NCBI GenBank assembly: GCA_903820035.1
Contig: CAIJFT010000127.1
Span: forward strand, 1 to 52,986
Length of the DNA stretch: 52,986 nt
Source of the DNA: an uncultured Opitutia bacterium
GTDB lineage: Bacteria > Verrucomicrobiota > Verrucomicrobiia > Opitutales > Opitutaceae
Reading direction: 5' to 3'
A program made the position numbers and the translations under genes. Every line of letters begins with the position of its first letter. Positions within the stretch are counted from its first letter, which is position 1. The notes under the pieces are model-generated. The model made no database searches. It was given only the letters and a program-made list of their open reading frames with translations, and was not told the DNA's origin. Shown piece after piece: positions 17,119-26,009 of this stretch.

Positions 17119-17568
17119 TTACGGCAGCTTCGCCTGGACGAGCTTGCTCACCACGCCGAAGTCGATCAGCGCCGCCTCGGGCAGCTTTTTCAGCGCGCCG
17201 ATCACTTTGCCCATGTCCTTCTTGGTGACCGCCGCCGTCTCCTGAATCGCCGCGGCAATCAAAGCTTCCAGTGGCGCTCCCTCTATTCCTTTGGGCAGAT
17301 ATTTTTCCAGCACGCGGATTTCGATCTCGTTTGCGGCGATCAGATCGGCCCGGCCACCTTTGGCAAATTCAACATTGGCGTCGGCCAGGTTCTTGACCGC
17401 CTTGCGCAGGGTCGAGATCGCGAGCGTTTCGTCGATTTCCTTGTTCGCGTCCATCGCCGCCCGCTTGATCGCGGCGTCGGCCGTGCGGAGCGAGGTGGTG
17501 GTCACGGAGTCGCGCGCCTTCATCGCGGTGATGATGTCGGCCCGGAGGGTTTCGTAGGTGGTAGCCAT
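17119..17568 (-). CDS. GatB/YqeY domain protein
   Basis: A 149-residue protein made only of the YqeY domain, which resembles the tRNA-binding tail of the GatB amidotransferase subunit. The family hallmarks are seen: an N-terminal helix with MKARDSVTTTSLR, an EIEIRVLEKYLPK segment and KDMGKVIGALKK near the C-terminus. I start it at ATG 17568 (MATTYETLRAD); a longer frame to 17640 has no family support. Its function is not settled; a role linked to aminoacyl-tRNA amidation is inferred from homology. Confidence 0.9.
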   Translation of the reverse strand: MATTYETLRADIITAMKARDSVTTTSLRTADAAIKRAAMDANKEIDETLAISTLRKAVKNLADANVEFAKGGRADLIAANEIEIRVLEKYLPKGIEGAPLEALIAAAIQETAAVTKKDMGKVIGALKKLPEAALIDFGVVSKLVQAKLP

Positions 17569-17621
17569 GCAGTGAAAATCAAGTCGTGCATCGTCCGGCG
17601 CAACCGTGATTTCTTTCCCCC

Positions 17622-17993
17622 ATGTCGCCCCTTCCCTCACGCAATGTCCTCGGTGGTCCGCTCAAGCCGTGCTCGGAGGACCCAGTGACCGGCTTTTTTC
17701 GCAACGGCCGCTGCGACACCTGCGCCGAGGATCACGGCTGCCATACGGTATGCGTCGAGGTAACCGAGGATTTTCTCGCGGCCAGCCGCGTCGTCGGCAA
17801 CGACCTCTCGACGCCGCGACTTGAATACGGCTTCCCCGGGTTGAAGGCCGGCGACCGCTGGTGCGTCTGCGCCGAGCGCTGGCTGGAATTACTCGAAATG
17901 AACGTGCCAGCCCCCGTCATCCTGACCGCGACCCACGAGCGCACGCTGGAACACGTGCCGCTCACGGTGCTGCAATTGTATTCGACGGCTTGA
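17622..17993 (+). CDS. DUF2237 family protein
   Basis: A 123-residue protein that matches DUF2237 along its whole length: NVLGGPLKPCS near the start, DPVTGFFRNG, HTVCVEVTEDFL, SRVVGNDLSTPR and FPGLKAGDRWCVCAERW. Several Cys residues are conserved in the family. No biochemical function is known. It is divergent from the yqeY-like gene with only 53 bases between the start codons. Confidence 0.92.
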   Translation: MSPLPSRNVLGGPLKPCSEDPVTGFFRNGRCDTCAEDHGCHTVCVEVTEDFLAASRVVGNDLSTPRLEYGFPGLKAGDRWCVCAERWLELLEMNVPAPVILTATHERTLEHVPLTVLQLYSTA

Positions 17994-18218
17994 GGGCGGC
18001 GTCGAAGCGACGCGGAAAAATCCGAACGTTCGAGGTCCCGCGTTTGATAAGCTCCGTGGCTGGGGTTCTTGTGCCTAAAGCGGTTGCTCGCTTCCCTTGC
18101 TCCCTCGACTTGATCATCGGCGGACCGTAGCCGAGTTACCGCGACTCATTTCGAAATCCGCCCCCTGCCCCATTTGGTCCGTGTCTCACCTCTGGCTATT
18201 CACCCAACCGACTTCCGC

Positions 18219-18713
18219 ATGAACGTCTTCGTCGCCACGCTGCGCACGCCATTCGGCCGCTTCCTCTATGCCATGAACCCCGCCGGCGCGGTCGTCGCCA
18301 CGGCATTTGGCGACGAGACCGCGTTGCGCCAACGTCTCAAGTCGCCGTACACCGTGATCGATGCTCCGCCGGCCGAGCCCGGGATCCGCGCGCAATTGGA
18401 GGAGTACTTTGCGGGCCGGCGGCCGGTTTTTTCGCTGGCGTTGGCCCCGGCGGGCACGCCGTTTCAAATCGCGGTCTGGACCGAATTGCAGCGGATTCCC
18501 TACGGCAAAACGCGCTCCTACGGCGAGGTCGCCGCTGCGCTCGGTCGGCCCGCCGCGGCCCGCGCCGTTGGACGCGCCAACGCCACGAATCCGATTTGCG
18601 TCATCGTGCCCTGTCACCGCGTGATCGGGGCCAACGGGGCACTGACCGGTTTTGCCTTTGGCGAGAAAATCAAGCGCGGGCTTCTCGCGCTGGAAGCGGC
18701 GGCCGACCGTTAG
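18219..18713 (+). CDS. ogt: Methylated-DNA--protein-cysteine methyltransferase
   Basis: A 164-residue DNA repair protein that moves the methyl group from O6-methylguanine to its own cysteine in a suicide reaction. The active site PCHRVIG is present with acceptor Cys132, along with IPYGKTRSYGEVA and GRANATNP, all typical of the Ogt/MGMT DNA-binding domain. Start is ATG 18219. It converges on trpF, and the two stop codons overlap (TAG at 18711-18713, TAA of trpF at 18710-18712). Confidence 0.94.
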   Translation: MNVFVATLRTPFGRFLYAMNPAGAVVATAFGDETALRQRLKSPYTVIDAPPAEPGIRAQLEEYFAGRRPVFSLALAPAGTPFQIAVWTELQRIPYGKTRSYGEVAAALGRPAAARAVGRANATNPICVIVPCHRVIGANGALTGFAFGEKIKRGLLALEAAADR

Positions 18714-19393
18714 GGGGACGACCCGGCGGCCAGTTGCGCCCGGGCGACCGCCGCCTCGTGGAGCCGCACCACGAAACGCTTCAACTTCGCGTCGTCCTTT
18801 ACCCCCGGGGCAGCCTCAACCCCGCTGTTCACATCAACCCAGCGCGCGCCACTGCGCGTCAGCGCCTCGCCGATATTTTCCGGATTCAAGCCGCCGGCGA
18901 GAATCCAAGTCGTGTCGCGGTGCGCCGCCTGCTGGCGGGAAAACTTTGCCCAGTCCCCGGTTTGGCCCGAACCGCCGAATCCCGCGGCGTGAAACGTATC
19001 GAGCAAAATGAACTTGGCCGCCGTCCGCGCGCCCTCCGGCACGTCGTCGGTTGGCGGTAGTTTCGGCGCCAGCCACAGGCGCTCGCGGCCGACCGCATGC
19101 GACCAGTCGGCGATCTGCCAGGCCGGGGTCTCCGCGGGGTAGTGAATCTGAAAGAAGTCGAAGCCGGCCTCCCGCAGCGCGGTGAGTTCCGTCAATGACG
19201 GTGCGACGGATACCGCAACTTTGCGCCGGTCGGGCAGTCGCGTAGCCATCGCTTGATACTGGGCGAGCGAGACGTGCCGCGGTGACTTAGGGTAGAAAAT
19301 AAAACCGAGGTAGTCCGCCCCGCAACGGTCGGCAAACTCCGCGTCGACGATCGACGTGAGACCGCAAACCTTAAAGCGAATGCCATCAATCAT
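18710..19393 (-). CDS. trpF: Phosphoribosylanthranilate isomerase
   Basis: A 227-residue TIM-barrel enzyme of tryptophan synthesis that converts N-(5-phosphoribosyl)anthranilate to CdRP. It shows the N-terminal KVCGLTS motif with the catalytic Cys, GADYLGFIFYPKSPRHV, and the phosphate-binding LAGGLNPENI segment; the general-acid Asp region is present near VDVNSGVE. The start chosen is ATG 19393 (MIDGIRFKVCG); an upstream extension is Lys/Arg-rich and not family-like. No other trp gene is nearby. Confidence 0.95.
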   Translation of the reverse strand: MIDGIRFKVCGLTSIVDAEFADRCGADYLGFIFYPKSPRHVSLAQYQAMATRLPDRRKVAVSVAPSLTELTALREAGFDFFQIHYPAETPAWQIADWSHAVGRERLWLAPKLPPTDDVPEGARTAAKFILLDTFHAAGFGGSGQTGDWAKFSRQQAAHRDTTWILAGGLNPENIGEALTRSGARWVDVNSGVEAAPGVKDDAKLKRFVVRLHEAAVARAQLAAGSSP

Positions 19394-19514
19394 GGTGGGG
19401 GAAGCGCCCCGCAACGACGGAGCGGTCAAAACTTGCCTCGCCTCGCGGCGTTTGCCGAGTCTGCATTTACGTCCCCGGCCCCGTTTTCCTCTTTTGCCCT
19501 CCGCACCGTTGGCC

Positions 19515-21152
19515 ATGTCCTCTCCGCGTCTTGCGCCCTTGGTTCTCCTGCTTGCTGGGGTCGGTCTGCTGACCGCATGTCAGCCAAGGCTGTCGACGGT
19601 TGATCGCGGCATCCGGGAGCAGGTGCTACACGCGGGCAACGGGGTTGAACCGTCCACCCTCGACCCGCAGCGTAACTCCGGCGCGCCCGAGGCTTTTATT
19701 ATCAACGAGCTCTTCGACGCCCTCGTTGTGGCCAATCCGGACAACGTTAACGAGGTCCTTCCGAACGGCGCGGAGCGGTGGGAGATTTCCGCTGACGGCC
19801 TGACTTACACCTTCTTCCTACGTCAGGACGGGCGGTGGTCGAACGGCGACCCAGTCACGGCCGAGGATTACCGCGCCTCGTTCGTCCGGATCGTCGAACC
19901 GGGCCTCGCCGGGACCCTTGCCAACCTCGCCTACCCCATCGCCGGCGCCGAAGATTATCACCGTGGTAAGACGACGGATCCGGCGACCGTCGGCGTGAGT
20001 GCGGCGGGGACGTTCATCCTTCGGATCCGGCTGCGCGCTCCGTTGCCACCGTTGCTCAATTATCTGGAGACCTACCCGTTCGTCGCCGTCCACCGCGCGT
20101 CCATCGAGGCCAATGGCGGCTGGACCAACCCGGCGGGGCGGTGGACGAGACCAGGCAAGATGATCAGCAACGGTCCCTACCGCTTGAAGGCGTGGACGCC
20201 GAATCATCCGTTGGAGCTCGAGCGTAATCCGTTTTTTCGGGAGACGGGCCGCGGGCGTCTGCGCGAGATTCATTATTATCCGATCGAAAGCCTGGACACC
20301 GAGGACCGCGCGTACCGCAGCGGACAGCTCCACCTCACCTCGGGCGTGCCGGCAAACAAGCTGCCGACGTACCGCAAGGAATTACCCGGGCAGTTACACG
20401 TCACGCCGCGTCTCGGATTGCACTATCTCAACGTGAACACCGAGCACGCGGTACTCCGCGATGCGCGGGTGCGGCAGGCCCTCGCGTTTGCCATCGACCG
20501 GACCCAACTGGCGGAGAAGGTGCTCGGCCGGGGGGAACTACCGGCGTTGTCCCTCGGCCAGCCCGGCATGGGCGACTATGCGCCACGCCATCGGATCAGC
20601 GCGGGCGCGGACGAAGCGCGCCGCCTCCTCACGTCCGCCGGATTTCCCGGCGGGGCGGGATTCCCCAAACTTTCCTACCTGTACAACACCTCCGAGCGTA
20701 ACCGCGATGTCGCCGAGGCGCTGCAGCAAATCTGGCGACGCGAGCTCGGGATCGAGGTGGAGTTGCGCAACGAGGAGTGGAAGGTGTTCCTCGATTCGCG
20801 GCGGACTGGTCGTTACGACTTGGCCCGGGCGGGTTGGAATCCGTTCACCCCCGAGTGTGCCGAACTTTTTCTTCTCTGCCACTCGACGAGCGAATTCAAC
20901 GACTCCCACTGGAAGAACGCCGCCTACGATCGCCTCTACGATCGCGCCGCCTCGACCATGGACCGCACCGCGCGGCATGCGCTCTATCAGGAATTGGACC
21001 GGATAATACTCGAGGAGATGCCGGTGATCCCGCTCGCCTATAATACCGTGGTTCGCCTGATTCATCCGGCGGTCAACGGCTGGCGCGATAACCTCCGGGA
21101 CACGCGGGAAATGTCGACGCTCGGCCTCACGGCGCCCGGACAGTCGCCGTGA
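19515..21152 (+). CDS. Oligopeptide ABC transporter substrate-binding lipoprotein, OppA type
   Basis: A 545-residue solute-binding protein of the SBP_bac_5 family. It has a lipoprotein signal with lipobox LTAC, so it is anchored to a membrane. Family landmarks are EPSTLDPQRNSGAPEA, WEISADGLTYTFFLRQDGRWSNGDPVTAEDY and LDRIILEEMPVIPLAYN (given in pieces). It binds peptides for an Opp-type importer, but no permease or ATPase genes are adjacent, so it is an orphan here. Start is ATG 19515; it is divergent from trpF with 121 bases between. Confidence 0.93.
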   Translation: MSSPRLAPLVLLLAGVGLLTACQPRLSTVDRGIREQVLHAGNGVEPSTLDPQRNSGAPEAFIINELFDALVVANPDNVNEVLPNGAERWEISADGLTYTFFLRQDGRWSNGDPVTAEDYRASFVRIVEPGLAGTLANLAYPIAGAEDYHRGKTTDPATVGVSAAGTFILRIRLRAPLPPLLNYLETYPFVAVHRASIEANGGWTNPAGRWTRPGKMISNGPYRLKAWTPNHPLELERNPFFRETGRGRLREIHYYPIESLDTEDRAYRSGQLHLTSGVPANKLPTYRKELPGQLHVTPRLGLHYLNVNTEHAVLRDARVRQALAFAIDRTQLAEKVLGRGELPALSLGQPGMGDYAPRHRISAGADEARRLLTSAGFPGGAGFPKLSYLYNTSERNRDVAEALQQIWRRELGIEVELRNEEWKVFLDSRRTGRYDLARAGWNPFTPECAELFLLCHSTSEFNDSHWKNAAYDRLYDRAASTMDRTARHALYQELDRIILEEMPVIPLAYNTVVRLIHPAVNGWRDNLRDTREMSTLGLTAPGQSP

Positions 21153-21282
21153 GGCCAGGGCGACACTGCATAGGGCTAGCGCACGGTTGCCGGGAAAACC
21201 GCCCGTCGCCGATTGGCAAGCCTGCGCAATTGCGATGGAAGCAATCGAGCGGACCGGTTAAATCAGCTCTCATCTTCGGGCC

Positions 21283-21417
21283 TTAATTCGAGCGGGGCCG
21301 GAAGAACCCACTGCCCGCTCCGGCCTCCCGCTTGAGTTGAATCGTCCCGACGAAGGCGTAGTCAGCGGCAATCACCCACCGGACCCCGCTGACCTTCAGC
21401 AAACGGTTACTTGGCAA
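21283..21417 (-). other. Possible 44-residue ORF or gene remnant
   Basis: In the gap below hemD a minus-strand frame from TTG 21417 to TAA 21283 reads like protein: NRLLKVSGVRW, then VIAADYAFVGTIQ, then a Gly/Arg-rich tail. The third codon positions are mostly G or C, as in coding DNA here. It overlaps the last 11 bases of hemD and lacks a Shine-Dalgarno sequence. It may be a small gene or the tail of a decayed one. I do not recognise it. The rest of the 254-base gap shows nothing. Confidence 0.3.
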
Positions 21418-22192
21418 GCTTCGCCACGAGGGCGAGCACAAGGCTGTCTAGGCTCGGCATTTTTGCGGTGAAATCGATCGGCATGCCGACCTGCTTCATC
21501 GTCTCGCTGGTCTGGGGGCCGATGCTTCCGGCGAGTGGCCGGGTCGCATTTTTCGCCGGCTTTAATGCCGCCGCCTGATCAACGAAGGACTGCACCGCGG
21601 ACGAACTCGCAAAAAGGATCGCATCCGCACCCCGCTCGCGAAAATCAGCCGCAGCCGGATCGGCGGAGAGATCCGTCTTCTCGGTCTTATAAACTTGGAG
21701 GCGGTCGACGATGGCCCGAGCGTCTTCGAGCTGAATGACGAATTCGTCGCGGTTGAGGTTACCCGTGATGACCAGCACCTTCGCGCTGTCGAGGCTACCG
21801 GTTGCGATCATGTCGTGGGCCAAGGCTGCGGCGGTCGCAACCTTGGGCTGGCACTCAACCTTGAGGTGCTGCGCCCGGATGGCGGCGGCGGTGGTATCAC
21901 CGACAGCGGCGCAGCGCAGCAGGCCGAGGGACCGGATGTCGTCGTAGATGCGATGAAATTCGTCGAAGAAATACCGCACCCCGTTCGCGCTGGTGAACAC
22001 GATCCAATCGTAACCACCCAGTTCACCGAACACATCGACCAGGGCATACTTGTCGATTTCCGCGGATACCGTGATGAGCGGTAGTTCAATGACCTCCGCT
22101 CCTAGAACGGAGAGCTTGCCGGATAGTTCCGGCGATTGCTCACGCGCACGGGTCACGGCGACACGGCGTCCAGCCAACGGGAGTTTACTCAT
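21407..22192 (-). CDS. hemD: Uroporphyrinogen-III synthase
   Basis: A 261-residue enzyme that closes hydroxymethylbilane to uroporphyrinogen III with inversion of ring D. Sequence identity is low in this family, but the typical pieces are visible: GRRVAVTRAREQSPELSGKL at the N-terminus, YDWIVFTSANGVRYFFD, and IGPQTSETMKQVG near the C-terminus. Its start overlaps the hemC stop by four bases (ATGA), indicating translational coupling with the preceding enzyme of the same pathway. Confidence 0.93.
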   Translation of the reverse strand: MSKLPLAGRRVAVTRAREQSPELSGKLSVLGAEVIELPLITVSAEIDKYALVDVFGELGGYDWIVFTSANGVRYFFDEFHRIYDDIRSLGLLRCAAVGDTTAAAIRAQHLKVECQPKVATAAALAHDMIATGSLDSAKVLVITGNLNRDEFVIQLEDARAIVDRLQVYKTEKTDLSADPAAADFRERGADAILFASSSAVQSFVDQAAALKPAKNATRPLAGSIGPQTSETMKQVGMPIDFTAKMPSLDSLVLALVAKLAK

Positions 22193-23046
22193 GAAAGTAG
22201 TCCGAATTCGCGGAGCACGCGCGTCGCGGTCTCGGCGGGAGCGGCGAAGTCGGCGGCGCTGAGTATCAGGCTGCGAATCCCGCAGTTCTCGTGAAACAGA
22301 TGAAGCGTGTCGCCGGCCACGTGGGCGGCAAACGCCGTGTGACAGCCGCCGCCGAGGGCATGTTGAAACGCCCGCTCGACCGTCACGGACCGCATCGTCG
22401 CGGCGTCAAAGACGGCGGCGAATTTCGCGGCGTCCGCCTCGCGGCACTGGATGGCAATCGCCCCCTGCCCGACCGCAGGCACCATTTGATCGAACGAAAG
22501 CGGGGCGAATTCGACGCCAGGCCAGGAATCGATGCCGAGACGCTTCATGCCGGCGGCGGCGAGAATCGTACCATCAGCCACGTGCTGTTCGCCGATCTTG
22601 CGGAGTCGCGTGTCCACATTACCGCGGATCTCGGTGAACGCGACGTTCGGGAAAACCGCCTGAATCTGGGCGCGACGCCGCGGGCTGCCGGTCGCGATCA
22701 ACTTCGGTTCGTCGATGCCAATTCGGAGGACGAGGACGTCCCGCGTATCGACGCGCGGCATGTAGCCGCCGATGGCCAGACCGTCCGGCATGTCCCCCGG
22801 CAGGTCCTTCGTGCTGTGCACGGCCACGTCGGCCTCGCCGCGCAGCAAAGCCGCCTCGAGTTCGCTGGTAAAGAGCCCCTTGCCGCCGCGCTTTTCCAAC
22901 GACCACTCGGTCTGCTTGTCGCCGGTTGTGACGATCCGCAGCAACTCGGTCTCCACGCCGAGCTGGTTGCGCAGATGCGCCGCGACCATTTCGGTTTGGG
23001 CAAGGGCGAGCGGGCTCTTGCGCGTGGCCAGGACGAGTTTCGTCAT
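22189..23046 (-). CDS. hemC: Porphobilinogen deaminase (hydroxymethylbilane synthase)
   Basis: A 285-residue enzyme that joins four porphobilinogens into hydroxymethylbilane. Landmarks: LATRKSPLALAQTE at the N-terminus, VHSTKDLPGDMPDGL, GSPRRRAQI, ETRIRGNVDTRLRK-type segment (EIRGNVDTRLRKI), and the dipyrromethane-cofactor cysteine in GGGCHTAFAAHV. It lies between ilvC (64-base gap) and hemD (four-base overlap). Confidence 0.96.
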   Translation of the reverse strand: MTKLVLATRKSPLALAQTEMVAAHLRNQLGVETELLRIVTTGDKQTEWSLEKRGGKGLFTSELEAALLRGEADVAVHSTKDLPGDMPDGLAIGGYMPRVDTRDVLVLRIGIDEPKLIATGSPRRRAQIQAVFPNVAFTEIRGNVDTRLRKIGEQHVADGTILAAAGMKRLGIDSWPGVEFAPLSFDQMVPAVGQGAIAIQCREADAAKFAAVFDAATMRSVTVERAFQHALGGGCHTAFAAHVAGDTLHLFHENCGIRSLILSAADFAAPAETATRVLREFGLLS

Positions 23047-23110
23047 TGGAAAAGCGAAGGGCGCAGAGGGGTAAATCTCTGCGCCCGGAATTTCTTAACT
23101 CGAGTTGAAA

Positions 23111-24139
23111 TCAGGAATAGGAAGCCTGGACACCCTTGATGTTCTTCTTGGTCATCCAGGGCATCATCGAACGGAGGTAAGCGCCGGTCTTCTCGATCTG
23201 GTGCTTCTCGCCGGCCTTGAGCAGGGCGTGGTACTTCTTGAGGCCGCCCTTGTGCTCCTTGACCCACTCCTGCGTGAACTTGCCGGACTGGATCTCCTTC
23301 AGGATCTTCTTCATCTCGGCTTTGGTCTGCTTGTTCACGACGCGAGGACCGCGGGTGATGTCACCGTACTTGGCGGTTTCGGAAATCGAGAAACGCATGC
23401 CGGCGATGCCGCTCTCGTACATGAGATCGCAAATCAACTTCAGCTCGTGCAGACACTCGAAGTAAGCCATCTCGGGCTGGTAACCGGCCTCGACCAGCGT
23501 TTCGAAGCCGGCCTGCACGAGGGCGCTTGCGCCACCGCACAACACGGCCTGCTCGCCGAACAAGTCGGTCTCGGTCTCTTCCTTGAAAGACGTCTTCAGC
23601 ACGCCCGCGCGGGTGGAGCCGATGCCCTTGGCCCAGGCGAGTGCCTGCTTGAGCGCGGTCTTGGACTTGTCCTGCGCGACGGCGACGAGAGCCGGCATGC
23701 CTTTGCCCTCGGCGTAGAGCCGGCGGACCATGTGGCCGGGCCCCTTCGGGGCGACCATGATGCAATCGATGTCCTTGTGCAGCTTGATGAGGCCGAAGTG
23801 AACCGAGAGCCCATGGGAGAAGAGCAGCGTCTTCCCCTTGCTTAAGTTCGGGAGGATATCGCTCAGATAGACGTCCGCCTGCTTCATGTCGGGCAGGCCG
23901 ATCATGATGACGTCCGCACGACGAACCGCCTCAGCGGTATCGACGACTTCGAAGCCATGCTGTTCGGCGACGGCGCGCGACTTCGAACCCGGGTAAAGGC
24001 CGATGATGACCTTGCAACCGCTGTCCTTCAGGTTGAGCGCATGGGCGTGGCCCTGCGAACCGTAGCCGAGGACGGCGAGCGTTTTGTTGGCGAACACGCC
24101 GAGATCGGCGTCTTTGTCGGTGTAGACTTTGGCGGGCAT
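23111..24139 (-). CDS. ilvC: Ketol-acid reductoisomerase (class I, NADP)
   Basis: A 342-residue enzyme of valine, leucine and isoleucine synthesis that isomerises and reduces acetolactate or acetohydroxybutyrate. The Rossmann loop is [18 protein letters not shown], followed by the [12 protein letters not shown] motif and the C-terminal knotted domain with EQAVLCGG and [16 protein letters not shown]. The length is that of the short class I form. It follows ilvN by 103 bases. Confidence 0.97.
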   Translation of the reverse strand: MPAKVYTDKDADLGVFANKTLAVLGYGSQGHAHALNLKDSGCKVIIGLYPGSKSRAVAEQHGFEVVDTAEAVRRADVIMIGLPDMKQADVYLSDILPNLSKGKTLLFSHGLSVHFGLIKLHKDIDCIMVAPKGPGHMVRRLYAEGKGMPALVAVAQDKSKTALKQALAWAKGIGSTRAGVLKTSFKEETETDLFGEQAVLCGGASALVQAGFETLVEAGYQPEMAYFECLHELKLICDLMYESGIAGMRFSISETAKYGDITRGPRVVNKQTKAEMKKILKEIQSGKFTQEWVKEHKGGLKKYHALLKAGEKHQIEKTGAYLRSMMPWMTKKNIKGVQASYS

Positions 24140-24242
24140 GTGGTGAGAAATTTTAGGGTTGGTAGTTGAAGGAAGAAAGTTGAAGGAGCGGAAGCGGGAG
24201 GTTGGGTCCTTTCAACCTTCAAGTTTCAGCTTTCAACCGTGC
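24140..24242. repeat. GTTGAA-rich inverted low-complexity spacer between ilvN and ilvC
   Basis: The spacer holds several gttgaag/gttgaaa units followed by their complements (ctttcaac, ccttcaag, ctttcaac), so the transcript could fold back on itself. A similar ctttcaaccttcaac motif recurs at 45371-45385. It may be a simple-sequence repeat typical of this genome. Confidence 0.5.
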
Positions 24243-24713
24243 TCAGCGCTTGAGCGCCAGACGACCGGTGCGGGCGAGCTCAAGGATGCCGAACGGCTCG
24301 AGCAGACCGAGCAGTGCGTTTACCTTCTCGTCATCGCCGGTGGCCTCGATGATCAGCGAGTCGGCGGACAAATTAATGATCTTGGCGCGGAAGATGCCGC
24401 TGATTTGGAGGACTTCGGGGCGGGTCTTGGCATCGGCCTTGACCTTCACGAGAATGAGCTCGCGGGCGACGGCCTGCCCCTCCTTGAAGTCGAGGACCTC
24501 GACGACATTCACGAGCTTGCGGAGTTGCTTGATGCACAGATCGAGCTGCGCTTCGTCGCCATTCAGGACCGCGGTGATGCGGGAGAGCGTCGAGTCGTGC
24601 GTCGGCGCGACGTTGAGTGAGTCGATATTAAAGCCGCGGCCGGAGAACATCCCGGAGACGCGCGCTAAAACGCCGAACTTGTTCTCAACGAGGACGGAGA
24701 TCGTGTGTCGCAT
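24243..24713 (-). CDS. ilvN: Acetolactate synthase small (regulatory) subunit
   Basis: A 156-residue regulatory subunit that gives acetolactate synthase its valine sensitivity. It has an N-terminal ACT domain (HTISVLVENKFGVLARVSG, then GRGFNIDSLNV) and the C-terminal ALS_ss domain (RELILVKVKAD, FRAKIINLSADSLIIEATG). The catalytic large subunit ilvB is not next to it in this window. A tRNA-Val gene lies 84 bases upstream on the same strand. Confidence 0.96.
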   Translation of the reverse strand: MRHTISVLVENKFGVLARVSGMFSGRGFNIDSLNVAPTHDSTLSRITAVLNGDEAQLDLCIKQLRKLVNVVEVLDFKEGQAVARELILVKVKADAKTRPEVLQISGIFRAKIINLSADSLIIEATGDDEKVNALLGLLEPFGILELARTGRLALKR

Positions 24714-24797
24714 GGAGGTGTGGAAAAAAGAAAGGATTAGCAGATACTAAAACCGGCGGGCGTGCCAGCCGAAGCTCGCGGAGCCGCGGGCGAAGGC

Positions 24798-24874
24798 TGG
24801 TGGACGTTGAGGGACTCGAACCCCCGACACCCTCGGTGTAAGCGAGGTGCTCTAACCAACTGAGCTAAACGTCC
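24798..24874 (-). tRNA. tRNA-Val (anticodon TAC)
   Basis: The minus strand folds as a complete cloverleaf. Acceptor GGACGTT pairs with AACGTCC; the D arm is GCTC/GAGC; the anticodon stem is CCTCG/CGAGG with loop CTTACAC, giving anticodon TAC; the T arm is GGGGG-TTCGAGT-CCCTC. The discriminator is A and the CCA end is encoded. It is 77 nt long. Confidence 0.97.
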
Positions 24875-24980
24875 AAACCAAATGACCAACAAAGCCTCCC
24901 GGCAGGCACTATGACAAGGAATTATTGACGGAGGATTAAGTGGGTGCACAGACGGGGTATCCCCGCCCCTGTAAACGACG

Positions 24981-26009
24981 TCAGCGATGCTTAAGCAGAC
25001 CCTCGCGGACCATGAGCTCGGCGTTCTGGATCGCGTTCATCGCAGCACCCTTCCAGAGGTTATCGCCGCTCACCCACAGCGCGAGGCCGTTGTCCAACGC
25101 GGTGTCGATCCGGATACGACCCACGCCACACTTCACCTTGCGGGAATAGTCGAGCGGCGTCGGGTAACCCTGTTTCGCCGGCTCATCATTCAACTCGGCC
25201 CCCTCGAAGGCGGTGATGGCGGCCCGGGCGGCCTCTACGCTGACGGGACGCTCAAACTCGGCGTTCACCGCAATCGAGTGCGCCCGCACCACCGGCACGC
25301 GGACGGTCGTGGCGGAAACTTTGAGGTTCGGCAGCCCCATGATCTTGCGGCTCTCGAGCATCATTTTGGTTTCCTCCCCCGTGTAGCCGTTGGGGCCGAA
25401 ACTATCGACCTGCGGGATCACGTTGAACGCGATCTGGTAGGCGTAGACCTTCTTGGTGATCGGCGCGCCCTTTACATGGGAGTGAATCTGGTCCTCCAAC
25501 TCGCGCACTGCCTCGGCACCGGTGCCCGAAACCGACTGGTACGTGGAGGCAAAATACCGCTTCAGCCCGAAGGCCTTGTGCAGCGGCCACAACGCCATGA
25601 GCGTCACCGCGGTCGAGCAGTTTGGATTGGCGATGATGCCCTTGTGGTTGCGCAGTTCCTCGGGATTGATCTCGGGGATCACGAGCGGCACGTCCGGGTC
25701 CATCCGGTAATGCGAACTCTTGTCGATCACGAGGCAGCCCGCCTTGACGGCATCGGGCGCGAGGGCGCGGGTGACCGAGCCGCCGGCGGCGAAGAACGCC
25801 ACATCCACCTTGGTGAAGACGCCCGGCTTCGCCTCCTCAACGGTGTATTTCTTGCCTGCATACTCGATGACTTTGCCCGCGGAGCGAGCCGAGGCGAAGA
25901 GCCGCAGCGACGCCATCGGGAAGTTGCGATCATGCAGGAGCCCAAGGAGCTCTTGACCGACGGCACCAGTGGCGCCGACGATACCGACATTGATGGATGC
26001 GTTATTCAC
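24981..26009 (-). CDS. asd: Aspartate-semialdehyde dehydrogenase
   Basis: A 342-residue NADP enzyme that reduces aspartyl phosphate to aspartate semialdehyde, the branch point to lysine, methionine, threonine and isoleucine. Landmarks: NVGIVGATGAVGQELL (nucleotide loop), IIANPNCSTAVTLMAL with the catalytic Cys, and VRVPVVRAHSIAVNAEF with the catalytic His. I place the start at GTG 26009, which has a GGAG nine bases upstream; an ATG at 26078 would add 23 residues that do not look like the family. The start lies against that of the divergent L,D-transpeptidase gene. Confidence 0.93.
   Translation of the reverse strand: MNNASINVGIVGATGAVGQELLGLLHDRNFPMASLRLFASARSAGKVIEYAGKKYTVEEAKPGVFTKVDVAFFAAGGSVTRALAPDAVKAGCLVIDKSSHYRMDPDVPLVIPEINPEELRNHKGIIANPNCSTAVTLMALWPLHKAFGLKRYFASTYQSVSGTGAEAVRELEDQIHSHVKGAPITKKVYAYQIAFNVIPQVDSFGPNGYTGEETKMMLESRKIMGLPNLKVSATTVRVPVVRAHSIAVNAEFERPVSVEAARAAITAFEGAELNDEPAKQGYPTPLDYSRKVKCGVGRIRIDTALDNGLALWVSGDNLWKGAAMNAIQNAELMVREGLLKHR

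Noticed and set aside
24714-24797. Leader-peptide attenuator ahead of ilvN
   Set aside because: The 84-base spacer between tRNA-Val and ilvN has no short frame rich in Val, Leu or Ile codons and no convincing terminator/antiterminator pair.
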